From assembly GCA_021464245.1 (NCBI GenBank), contig JADCRB010000089.1, positions 744,001-808,000 on the forward strand: DNA of 64,000 nt, read 5' to 3'. Shown here in pieces: positions 24,240-36,157 of this stretch (positions are counted from its first letter, which is position 1; each line of letters opens with the position of its first letter). The position numbers were made by a program, and so were the translations under genes. This DNA comes from Carallia brachiata. Taxonomy: Eukaryota > Streptophyta > Magnoliopsida > Malpighiales > Rhizophoraceae. The notes under the pieces are model-generated. The model did not search any database, had not been told where the DNA came from, and worked only from the letters and a program-made list of their open reading frames with translations.

Positions 24240-25670
24240 AAGTTATAAGTTCTGCGGCGGACACGCCTTCTTTAACTCTTTTACAACGTCTACCCTCTCA
24301 AAGGCACGACAACGAGATGACGGAGTAATAGAATGTTGTTCTGGATCAAATGTGAAAGTTAAGCGACTTCGTACGATATTAAAAGGACTGAAAGGGCGGA
24401 AAAACGACAAGCAGGAATCATTTATGCGACAACTAAACTCTAAAATATTTAACTTCTACTATTTGTTTCACTAAATCATACCAGCAACTTGCAAATATTT
24501 TTACACATTTTCAGTCTATTCTTTCAATTTTGAAAATAAGAAAATATGGTGATTGCAATGAAATAATTTAAGAGAATTCACTTTAATCGAAATGATTGAA
24601 AATATGTCTTTAACTAAAAGTTTAAAGTTCAAATTTCAGTTATTTTCTTCACCTGTCTCTTTTAACAATGAGTTACCATTTCCTCCGGGACCCAAAAAAA
24701 AAAAAAAAAAGGAAAATTTAGGCTCGGAAATGTGCCCGCAAGAACACTGAGCCATCATCACCCACGAAATCGTCATCACCGCCAGCTCTACCAGCTTCGG
24801 CCGTGCCTCCGCTATTAACTCGAACAAAGCTAGCGGCTTTTGGCCGTTTGTGTTCTTAATCCCTCAGGTTTTGGTTTACCGCGCAAAAGAAACTTCGAGG
24901 TTTGTTTTTATGCCTGAAGTAGCCCTTTAATCCATGAATATATTTAGCACGGTAACGCTCATTGGATCATTTTAACACTAATTCCATGCGTTACTCCAAT
25001 CCATTCTTTCAGCAATGAATCCCGCTTCTTCACCATACGAACTGTCATGAAGTGGCACAGTTTGTAATATTTTCGTGCATTGCTCCTCTACTAGAAGGCC
25101 AGCAGTCATTTCCAACTTGTTAAAATGGCTTTTATTCTATGAATTTCTAACTATCATTGGTAAATTAACGCAGCCATCAAGAAGATAAGCACCCATTTGT
25201 AACTTCCAAAATAGTTTGTCCAAAAGAATAGTCAATTATAACACTCATTTTCCGAGCTATATTCGCCTGATCAGCTACTATTTCTCTCCATGAGTTTTGC
25301 TCTATTCCTAGTTGATTGAACAGTCACCTGAGGTTAAAAGTATCATTCCCTCCTCAATGAGAAGATTCTGCTCACACGCATTCCCTGCAAACACAATTTA
25401 TTAGTAGTTTTTACTTCTCTAACCATGAAAAATTGTCACTAAAAATAATTTTTGGATTTGATGCCAAAAAGATCTACAAATTTGCCATGAATCTATGTTC
25501 TCAGAACTATTGGACAAATCAACCAAGTTGCATATACAATTAAAGATATTATATACAGCAGCAACAAATATGAAAATCAGTCACTGGAAAGAGAAATATA
25601 AAGCAGATACCATTTTAGAGTAACAACTTCTTGCATCTCTTAAAAACTCAGCTGCTGCCAATGCTTCACG
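24240..25670. other. Intergenic, and probable 3'UTR of the DUF155 gene
   Basis: 24650-24850 is GC-richer and carries a 63-residue minus-strand ORF with no recognisable domain. 25300-25673 is likely 3'UTR of the DUF155 gene on the minus strand. No other gene seen. Confidence 0.35.
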
Positions 25671-25673
25671 GGT

Positions 25674-28569
25674 TTATAGTATCTTTATTCCCGACCTTGT
25701 CACAAGGTCAACGATGGATATAATAATTTCAACACTAATCAACACAATGATGAGCCACTCCAAAAAGTCTGATTTTCTATTTTGTAGAATCTCCTGAAGA
25801 AAGCGAATATTATGCTGCAAAGCAAAGGCACGATTGTGACTATAACACATAAATAAGCCAGTTCAATTAAAGGTTTTTCCAAAAACAAAAAAAATCTACA
25901 AGAATAAAACCATATTATTAGCAAAATTGAAACTGTAAAATTTTGAAAGCAAGGGCTAAGCTTGTAGTTAAAATGGATGACCTTGTTAGCATTAACATGA
26001 CAGCAGCCCAAACCAAAACAGGGGGAAAAGACAGGACTACCTCTACAAACTTCAACTTAAAATCAAGACTGGCAAATCTCTGAGTTAATTCAAATTCATC
26101 TCTGAGATATTCCCATATCTGAGCATATTTGGCATCTTTCCAAGCAATATCTGATCTGTTGAAACCAAAATAATTGTCCCAAGTTATCAAAGCAAACAAA
26201 ACAAAATGACTCAGGGAAGCATGCACAGAGCAACTATTGATAAAGGCTAAATATTGACCACAGCATATGAACCTTTATTCTTGCATGATATATTAGTAAC
26301 ATTTTCTTTCTACAAACATCTTCAAATCCAACCAGTGGGTGGAATAACTTTGTTATGCACTAATTCCCGCTACTTTTCTGAAACTAGCTGCAAGAAGATA
26401 GCCAACAGCACAAAAATTTAAATGCATAAATGCCTTAAAACAATTACCTCTCAAAAAGTCCAAGCTTAAGAATCACATCAGCAAGATTAGAGTTTGCTTT
26501 CCCCACTAACTGAAAAAGTTTCTTACTGTCCATGGAAAATGTTCCAGTCTTTTCCATCCCACGATTGATGTCAGTAAATTCACCAACCATTCCATCAACC
26601 TAAGAGAAGATAAAATGGTGGACAAAAAGAGGAGAGAAGACTAAGTATGGCTGACAAGGAAACTCCCTCTAACCTAGACACTTAAAGGGATGGCATAGCA
26701 CAAACCTGGCGTCCATAGTAGTCTAAAGCAATGCTTTGACCAAGAACGCTGCCAATTGTGCGGATTCCATCAATGTTCAAAAACTGCAACATTATGTAAT
26801 CCAGTCCACCTTGCATCCATGTGTGTAATGTGGGCTTCTCTCTAACCTCATACTCTTACACAACCAAACAAAGTCCAATAAGTTAAGACTGCATGCAAGA
26901 AACCATTCATAATCCAAATAATTGAAGTATCCAGCAAGTGCAATTGTCAAACAGAAAGGTAGCCCCAACATATTTGATTAAATACTAAATATCAACTTAA
27001 GCAAAATAAAAATAAAAAAGAAATCTTTGTTTTTATCACCTATGACATTAAAAGTAATTCAAATTTCCAGATTGCAATTTCTTTCATGATATTTAGCACT
27101 ACAATCTAAATAGATAAAACATAATGCAAATTGGAAATAATAATCAAGAAGATTATGAAAGCTCACCATCCTTTCTCATTTCAGGCAGCAATCCTGATGC
27201 ATGGTTCCTAACGATTTTCAGATAATCATCAACCTCATGTTCATGGACATTGAACAGAACAATAGAGCCATACTGAAACACTACCATGTAACAGCAATCA
27301 CTTCCACTTATGCACGTTCCAAAACCCTGAAAATAAGAGCTTATTTAACTAGATCTACTATAAATAGGAGCATACATAGGTGTCAGCTATTTCATGCAAC
27401 AATATTGTACCAACTAGAGCACATCAATAAAACAAGACAAACTAGTCCCTTGTTAAAGCATAAAGGAACTTACACAGGATTCAGAGAGATTTCCGAACCT
27501 AAGTACAACATAGTTGGTCATACGCGAGGTTGGCGGGATAAAATTGTGTTTGTTCTGTTCCACTAAGCTCCTCAAATCCACACTAAAACCAACAACAATT
27601 AACTGCATATTTCAGAATGTATGACTTCAGAAAAAGTAAACTACAAGAATTTAGAATTCTTCGTCTGCTAAGTAGCCTTTAGTAACAAGAATTGCAAGTA
27701 AGCCTCCCAGGAAAAGAAAAACATGGGCACACATCACAGACAGAATTCAACAAATAAAAAGATAAATCTACTGCCAGATTTTCCAACCTTTTTCGTATTA
27801 TTCCTGTTGCAATTTAACTGATAAACAATCTATGTAATACATTATCGAGCCTGCTTATTGCGCGGAAAACTCTTAATTATTGTTCATGAGATAATACTTC
27901 ACGATCAAATTAGAATTTGATAGTAAAATCTTTTTCCACATGAAACAGAGAAGCTATAATTGAAACAAGAAATGGCCCCTTTCCTGTCCTTATGAATTTG
28001 GAGTGTAGCAAATTAAATGCCTAAGAAACAGCACAGTTCTAGAAATCCAAAGGAAAAATCTCCGTAATTGAAAATAAAACTGTAAATTGGCAAGATTTAC
28101 TAAGAAATTAGCATCGAACAAACTAAAATTAAATTTTAAAAAAAAAGCGAAAAACTAAAATTATCAAGAAATTGAACCGAAATTAAGAAAGCAAAAAATA
28201 CAAAAAGAAAAAAAAAAAAGAAGGAAACCTAGTCGAGAAGAAAAACGCTCGGACGGGAATCGAAGGCCTGGAGTCGTCGTCGGGAACGACGCCACCGCCA
28301 TCGCCGACCTCGGAGCAAGAAACGGGGTCAGTCCACTCGACCGTCGCGTGCTGCTGCGGCTGCGGCTGTTGCAGAGGCGCCGGGGAGGAGAGCGAAGAAA
28401 TGCAGCTCGCGGCCACCAAGTTGCCGCCAAACTTGCGGGGCCCACTCGAAGAGAGAATAGGAGGAGAGAAAGGAATTGAAATGGAGGAGAGGGGTAGGGT
28501 TTTGGGAGGAGAGAAGCGGCCAGAGCTCGGCTTCAGCAGGTGGAATAGTAAGGGCTTGGCTGCGTCCAT
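25674..28569 (-). CDS. DUF155 (RMND1/Sif2/RRG-like) organelle membrane protein
   Basis: Seven coding exons on the minus strand: 28569-28229, 27582-27474, 27326-27167, 26854-26706, 26599-26448, 26155-26041 and 25814-25674. They give an uninterrupted 388-residue protein with every junction in phase. The start MDAAKPLLFHLLKPSSGRF was chosen because it begins a Ser/Pro-rich, acid-poor organelle transit-like leader; an in-frame upstream ATG at 28683 exists. Residues about 130-340 are the DUF155 domain (NYVVLRFGNLSESC, YMVVFQYGSIVLFNVHEHEV, SGLLPEMRKD, IGSVLGQSIALDYYGRQVD, KLFQLVGKANSNLADVILK, KYAQIWEYLRDEFELTQRF). A C-terminal membrane segment follows HNIRFLQEILQNRKS (WLIIVLISVEIIISIVDLV). Arabidopsis relatives include RETARDED ROOT GROWTH; yeast and animal relatives act in mitochondrial translation. 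Target organelle not decided here. No defects seen. Confidence 0.9.
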
Positions 28570-28699
28570 ACGATTGTACGGAGCGGTAACAGAAGAAGCT
28601 TCATGTGGGCGTCTATGGACCGCCACATTTTTCTTTTGTTTTTTTCCTCTGCTGCCTTGTGGCTTGAGACGGGAGCTGGGCATTTGAGGTTTGGGTTTT

Positions 28700-31600
28700 T
28701 AGGGGTTTAATTTGGGTTTTAGCACAGATGAGGCTTCGTTAATTCAGATATTTATTTATTTTAGTAATTTGCCAATTACCGTCCTTTTAATACAAAAAAA
28801 AAATTACATTTTCAGAACTTTTTTTAGCCCAATTTTGTGTTCGAATGAAATGAGTTTGTATTTTTTTACAACTACGGTTAAACTTTTTATAATCAAAAAG
28901 CAATACGTCTTTTAATTACAAAAAGTATTATTGTGATTGTAAAAAATTGGAACTATTACATTAAAACAAAAAATGGGGCAAAAATATTTCCGGAAACCTA
29001 ATTGCTCCCTTAATACAATTAGCTAGAATTTTAGACATTCTTGAGTGTTTTTTTTGTCTGTTAGTTGGAGTGGTTAAGGAACCCATCTAAAGACATGAGG
29101 AATGAGGTTAGACGGAAACTTGAAGCCCGCTTAGTGGTTAGGGAATACATATCCCAATTAATTAGGCTAGAGCTATATTTAAGTCTTAATAATTATTCTG
29201 TTCTTGTTTATTAATTTTGCAGCCTCCTTTTTTTTTTCAAAAAAAATTCTACAACTTAAACCTGGATGAGCTAGTCTCAAGTCATATTCTAAATACAGAA
29301 ATCTTTATGGCAAATACCAAATGTGGCATACAGTGAACATATAGTATTATAAATTGTTAGATTAAAATAAATATATTAAATAAAAAAATAAATACATTAA
29401 ATATCGTTACATATAGTGTATGTCTTTGCATGCTTTTTGTTACGTATCCACACCTCTAACGGACATTATTTCGTTCTTTGCTTATGACCTTCATTTCTTC
29501 GTTATGTTTCTTCCTCTTGCTCTGCCCGACTGCCTCTTCCTCTGAAACGGCAAATTTCATTGAGATATGAGCTCCTCCAAGTAACACTATTTAATTTGTT
29601 TTATATTTGATGTTCAATTAAAATTCCTTTTAGTTGACTGGGTTTGGGCTTGGCCCAATACTGTTTTTATCCTATGTGGCGCCTTGTAATTAATTTGTCT
29701 CCCTAAGGGAATTTCAAAACACAAAAAATTAATTTGTCTCCCTATAGCTCGGTGTCTCTTCTTTGTCATCGTGCCACATCTTGCGGTCAGCCGAGGTTTA
29801 TGATTTAGGATGCAAGAGCACTTCTAAAATAATGCGTGTTTTTGTTTAAAATGACATTTACTTAATATTACTTAGATACATGTTGAATGTTCTAAAATCT
29901 GTTTAACAAAAAACTAAAAATAAAAAATTTGAATACTATGTCAGATATTTTTAATATATGTCTTTAATATTTTTAATTATGATATATATAGATGCAACTA
30001 CTATCCTTTTTTTCAATCAGTTAACTATTTTAATTTAAAATTTCTTAAATATTATGTTATACATGTAATATTCTTTTAAAATTTTTAACGAAATACTAAT
30101 TACATCATAAAATATTATAATGATTATTATAAATTATACGTTAAATTCATTATTTGCTAAACCACTATTGGGAATAGATTGTTAAATCTATCGAATATTT
30201 GCTTAATGGCTAGAATTCATTATTTTTTTAAAAAATTTTAATAACTTTCCAAGTATTCTAATAAAATTAAAATTTGAATTTAATCGATTTAACATTTTAT
30301 ATAAATGCAATCATCTTTTTCACGTTAAAAGCATTTAGTTTTAACGAAAATATAAAATTTTTAAAAAATGGTCCATATTGGCCCAAACGCAATGGTCGAA
30401 CTAAAACCAAAACCTACCCGAAACTGCCGATATGTCGAAGAGTAGCCGAACTGACCTCACGGTTCCTTCTCTCCTCAAAGCCGAAACTAGAGGGAAAGAA
30501 CCGCAACTGGTCTGGTAGTAAAGAACCGGAATTGACCTGAGATCGACCCATGATCGAACCGCGGGCATCCACCTCCAGAACTACTTTTCCCAAAGTCCTA
30601 ATCCAAGCAAATTAGGGCTCCATTAGGTTTACAGACATCGCCAATAGCAATATAGCTGCCTTCTATTTAAGTGTATCTCAAGGCCCAATACAATTAGTGT
30701 TTCCAGTTGGGCTTTGAAAGAGCACTGTTTAGCACACGAATTTCCTAAGAATAATAAGTGCCAAATGGGTTAGTTCCCTTTGAGCAGCTGCAACCGTGAC
30801 CATAAAGTGGCAACCATATTTTCTGAACTTTTTGATAAAAAAGCAAAAAAGGAGTGCCTACTGCCAAAAGATGACAGAGGGAAGTTCCAGTGAAAATATG
30901 TTATATTCCGCCTGATAACCTCGATGTTTTGATTTCTTCTCAAGTGACGTTGATTTAATCATATGTATTTTCAACTTTATTTGATTTTTTTTTGGGTGCA
31001 TATTCCAACTTTATTTGATACGTTAACTAAACTACTAAATACGATAACAAGTGATACAATTTTTCAAACAAGAGAGAGAGAGGAGAAAAAAAAACTGTTT
31101 GAACTTTGAATGTTACAAGGGTACAAAACAAACTCCTCTTGTCAAAAAAAAAAAAAAAAGAAAAAGAAAAAACAAACCAATTCACCACAAAATTTTCTTA
31201 AAACCAGTCAATTTTCGGGTTTGCCATACAAGACGTCATTGCCGTTCATTGTTTTGAATTCCCTTTTTGGGTAGCGTTATTCTTATTAATAAAATTCACA
31301 ACTAAGTAATACCTTTGTTTTTTTCGTGCAAATAAATAACAATGATATTTCTTGCTATCAGTAAACTTATACATGTCATATATATCAAACCATTGCAACA
31401 ATAATAATATTCATTGGGTCAATATATTTTGTAACATTTATATATTTTCCAAGTTTTCTGTATCGAAAATATTCTCTTTCTTTTTCCAACCACGAGTCAG
31501 CTATGTAGACAAGGCCAACAATTGTGAGTCCCAAATACCTGAAGCTATTAAAAACATCATGAATTAAATCTTTTTGCCGTTAGATTCGGGCAAATCAAAC

Positions 31601-32125
31601 TTTTTAGAACTCAACATGTAATTCAAATTTAGCATTCACCTAACAATTTTAAAATTTTGAATTGAATGGTTTTTCTTTGCCGTATCAAAGCATTTATCAC
31701 CAAGAGCTCATCAGTTTAATTGTAGATCTACACAAATTCTTTGTTTTGTTCATTTACTGGTGTAAAAGGTTTGGAGAGGTGTTATAATAGTTTTTCCTCG
31801 TAAGTAAAGGGCTTACTAGACGAATATAATATAGACCATATAATATATTGGGATTGCGTTTGCTACATAATATATTATAGGATAATATAAAATAAACTAT
31901 TCTTGTGCTATTATATAGATTATAGAATATAACTAATCTATTATATACTGTCTTGCACTATACTATGTACTAAATGCATATCAAGAGGCTACCCGTTATT
32001 TTGGTTTTCAAAACAGCGGCAAAATTATCTAGTTAGTAGTTAAGTGTTTGTTATTTAGCCCATGGCCTTTAGTCATGTTGCCGTTCCTTTTTGATTTGTT
32101 TTGTTTTTTTAAATTCTTTTTTAAT
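28700..32125. other. Intergenic, no gene seen
   Basis: AT-rich. A stretch at 29050-29190 has a tRNA-like AGTGGTTAAGG and may be an old SINE. 30370-30640 is GC-richer, with repeated GGTTC/GAACC words, and looks like repeat debris. No coding evidence. Confidence 0.35.
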
Positions 32126-32130
32126 GCTCG

Positions 32131-35100
32131 CAGGTATATTACTCTTTTTAGTTGTTATCAATCCGAAGGAGCCCAACAAAATAGTGGCACTCACTTGTAA
32201 TGTTAGAACAGGCCGAATAATCTCTTCTAACAGCTCTTGGATTTTAGGCAACAACAATGCAAAATGTTTGACTGGATTTTATTTCGTTAAGTCCAAGCAG
32301 CCACGGCACGGGTTTAGATTTAATTAGTTTCTAATAAATCCGAATGCTTGAAGTAATGCATAGGTTGATTAAACTATTTCGAGTCCCAGTTTTTAAGGTT
32401 TTTTCTTTTTCCCGTCCAGTTGGCTGTGTTCCCCAACGAGGCCCGTCACCAAAATAAAATATAAACGAGTACAATATTAGAATGTACTAAAATCCTAAGA
32501 ATCATTGCCGTTTGGATTTTTTCTGAAGCCCCCAACATTTTCTTGTTAACAACAATCCATGAAAACACGCCATCCTTAAAGACTGCTCACTTTCATCTTC
32601 TGATTGTCCAAAGTTGCTAGTTATCCCCGCGCAGTTATTCATTTTTTTATTTTATATACAAAAATAATTTGAGCTTTGTTTTTTATAACAAATTTAGTAC
32701 AAACTTAAAATGTAATAATTTGTGCATCGTAGATAAATTTTATTACAAAAGAGCACATCATCACCTAATATTGATTGATCCTGTCAAGTATGTTAATGTG
32801 TCGTATTAATTGGCTTCCTCAAATAACGTAAATAGAAGATAGAAATATAACTGGAAGTCATATTTAATATAATGCATTAATCCTAGTTAACTGTATGCTA
32901 TTTTTATTACAAAATTATTTTACGGTACATTAGTTGATATTTTTAAAAGATCATGCTAAATTTGTCATAAAACACAAAATTGGAAATATTTTTATAGATT
33001 AACCCTTTTTCTATTTCACGGCATATGGATTGTTGTTGACAAAAATTACCTTCCGAATGCTGCAGTGATCGATGGACCCTTTTCTAATAGCTGTTTAGTT
33101 TCTTGTTAATTGTTATATTGCAACTCAAATGTGCCATAGAAGATTCCTTGGTTGGTGTTAGCTATAAAAGTTGCCGCAACTTGAGGAAAGGTATGAGTCG
33201 ACTAGCCGAACCAGAATGGAAGGCTTTGAATGCAAAAGGCCAATTTTCAAAACCCATTTATCAGAGTCGATCATCTTACCGTGAGAAAGATTGCCTGTCA
33301 ATCACAATGCAAAGCCATAACACAAGGTTAACCAACAAATAAATTTTTGGATTCAGTGTCTTCTTGCAAATTTTATATTTGTACAACTATTGGATTACAT
33401 CTAATAGAGGTACTTCAGCTTCCATTGTCTAGATACTAGTATTCAGAAAGGTGAAAACATGAAGGAGAATGTCAATCATTGAATGAATGTAAAATATGAC
33501 TTAAATAGAGATGTGAGACGAGGGTTTTATTCGTGCAACTGTAAACTTCGATCTAAATGAAGGAACAACATCTATCAAATAAAAGTCATGTTGAGAATAT
33601 TGCACGATCGTGATTGTGGAGTAACCCAAAAAAAATATCTTGTCTAGAAAACATGTCTTATAAATTGTGAACACTAAAATGGATGTGCTTTCGAAAAAAA
33701 AAAAAAAAAAAGTAAGATTATGTGATTATATTTAAATAACAACACATTTTAATTTAACAATATTTAACTTTTTTTTTTATCACTTCATTATTACTTTGAA
33801 GTTTCTTATGAATGTAAAAAGTTATTCCATGAAAAAATACAAAACAAGAAATGAGAATATTTATTGTAGTAAAAAATGACAACTATATATCATAAAGAAG
33901 GGGAGGAAAAAATTATTTAAGATGGACGGAAAATGTTCAAGGGCAGGCATATGAATGCACCAATGTGAGTGGGCGACTAAATCCAGAAAATTGGGGACCA
34001 AAGCCAACAAAAAAAAAAAAAGAATTAAATTCATAATATAGGGGTCTTTAATTAAAAAGGGTTGATGAACAACCAAGCTAGCTGGTTCAACAAAATAACA
34101 AAAAAAGATTTATATAATTGACTTACAATTAATTTCAAACCTAGTCGAGTTGAGTCTCACTCAAACTAATTTTAGGTGAACTTGATATCTTCTGGAGCTA
34201 CAAGCTAAACGACTTTGGAGGGTATTATTCTTGTTAGTTGTTATCAACGTGAAAGTTGAAAGAGGCCAAATAAACAGTTGCACTCACTTGTGATATAATA
34301 ATAAAGTTTTTAATTTTGAACAGACTGGATAATTAATTACTTTTAAATTCTATACAGTAGTTCTCTTGAATCTTAGGCAACGACAATGCAACATGCTTGA
34401 CTAGATTCTATTCTGGTAAAGTCCAGGCAATAACAGCACAGGCTGAGGTTTCATTGTACATAGGTCGATTAAAATTATTTGAGTCCATGTTTTTAAGGTT
34501 TTTCCTTAGTCGTCAAGTTGGATGTTTTCCCTGCAACGTCCCCACCACCAAAATAAAAACACAAACGAGTACAATGTTACAATGCACTAAAATCCCAACA
34601 ATTATTTGCCGTTTGAAGTTTTCCGAAGCCGAACCTTTTGTTGTTAACACACTTAACAATTCCTGAAAATTCCAACATCCTGAAAGACTCCTCGCTTATC
34701 CTCTTCTAATAGTCCAAAGTTGCTCGTCATCGTCCCGGTTAATTTTTTCTTGGCCGCCATTGTTGTAGACAAAAACTTGCCTGCCGAAGGTTCATTTTTC
34801 AAGCAGCTAACTAAGTCTCTTGTTATTATTCTAATTCAATTGTGCCATTGAAAAGATTCCTCTGTTAATTAGTTGTGTATTGTTAGCTATAAAGTTGCTG
34901 CAACTTGAGGGAAGGTACGAGTCGACTAGCCGAAAAAGAAAGGAATTGATATAAGGGTTTAAATGCAAAAGGCCAATCTTCAAAACCCCATTAATCTTTA
35001 GGGTTTTGGATTTAGCTCCGAGGGGTCCTATGCCTGTGTATATTTTATATTTCTATTTGCATATATAAATTTTCAATTTTACTGATGTCATGGATGGCGA

Positions 35101-35810
35101 TGATTAAATAATTGGATATATAGGACAAAATGAAAGTAAGATGGCTGAAATAGAGATGCGGGTGATCAGAGATTTACTCTGTAAAATTTTAATTAAATTA
35201 ATGGACAAAGTCTGTAAAATAAAAATTATGTCGACATTGTTGCATGATTGCAGAATGTCGAGCTATTAAAGAAAAACCATGACTAGAAAATTTTTTTAGA
35301 GCACCCATGACTAGAAATTTTGTGTTATAAACTTGTGAACACTGAAATGGATGTCTGGTCATCAAAGAAAAGACAAGAAATGACAATATTCATTGTAAGC
35401 AATATTTAAGATTGTGGAAAAGTTTCGGGCATAGGCATATGAAAACACCAGAATATATGTCCAAAAATGAGACTAAGGATATATATCATATGTTAAATTC
35501 TATTATGTAAATGGAGAACACAAATTGAATTAAATAAGCATAGGAGTTTTTACTTAGGAGGGAATTAGGGCAGCCAATCTAGTTTAACCAAATAACAAAA
35601 GAAGATTCGTATAATTAACTTCAATTAATTTCAGGATCAAAACGTAGTTAGATGAACTGGTTATCTAATGGCTACAAGGTGAACAACCTCGGCGGATGTT
35701 TCTTAGTCATTTGGCCGGAAAGAAGATTGTCCCCGGGCATAAGTATATATATCCAACTAAATGTAGTCTAAAAATATGATTATGGAAATTACAATTGTTC
35801 AATATGCTAT
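32131..35810. repeat. Diverged direct tandem duplication, two units and part of a third
   Basis: Unit 1 (about 32131-34217) and unit 2 (about 34218-35693) share many collinear blocks. Examples are TTAGTTGTTATCAA at the start, GGCAACAACAATGCAA / GGCAACGACAATGCAA, AAACGAGTACAAT, TTAGCTATAAAAGTTGC / TTAGCTATAAAGTTGC, GAGTCGACTAGCCGAA, GTGAACACTAAAATGGATG / GTGAACACTGAAATGGATG and GGCATATGAA. Spacing between matching blocks falls from about 2.1 kb to 1.5 kb, so indels have accumulated. A third partial copy seems to begin near 35694. No protein family recognised. The conserved TATAAAAG-like block could be an old promoter. Confidence 0.7.
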
Positions 35811-36157
35811 TGTAAAGAAGAACGAACTGATGGCCAAAGTTGAGTAATTCTCTCATAGACAATTCAGACAATAGTTCATCTTGTCAATAGAAAAATGAAC
35901 AAGATCAAATCCTGTCACTTTGAAAGTGTATACAAATCTCCAACAATTTAGACCTTTCTCGCTTCCGGGCATCAATAACAAAAGCTACTGTAGGGTGATT
36001 ATTAAGAACAGATCCTTAGCAATCTGCCTTTGACATACATGAAAAGAAAAGCTTCATTAAGCTAAAGGGTGTTGTCCTGCTGACCTAAATTTCCAAGGAG
36101 CAAAGCAACAAAATGCATTGCACGTTGCGAATGTTAATATCAGCTCTTGCAGGACTA

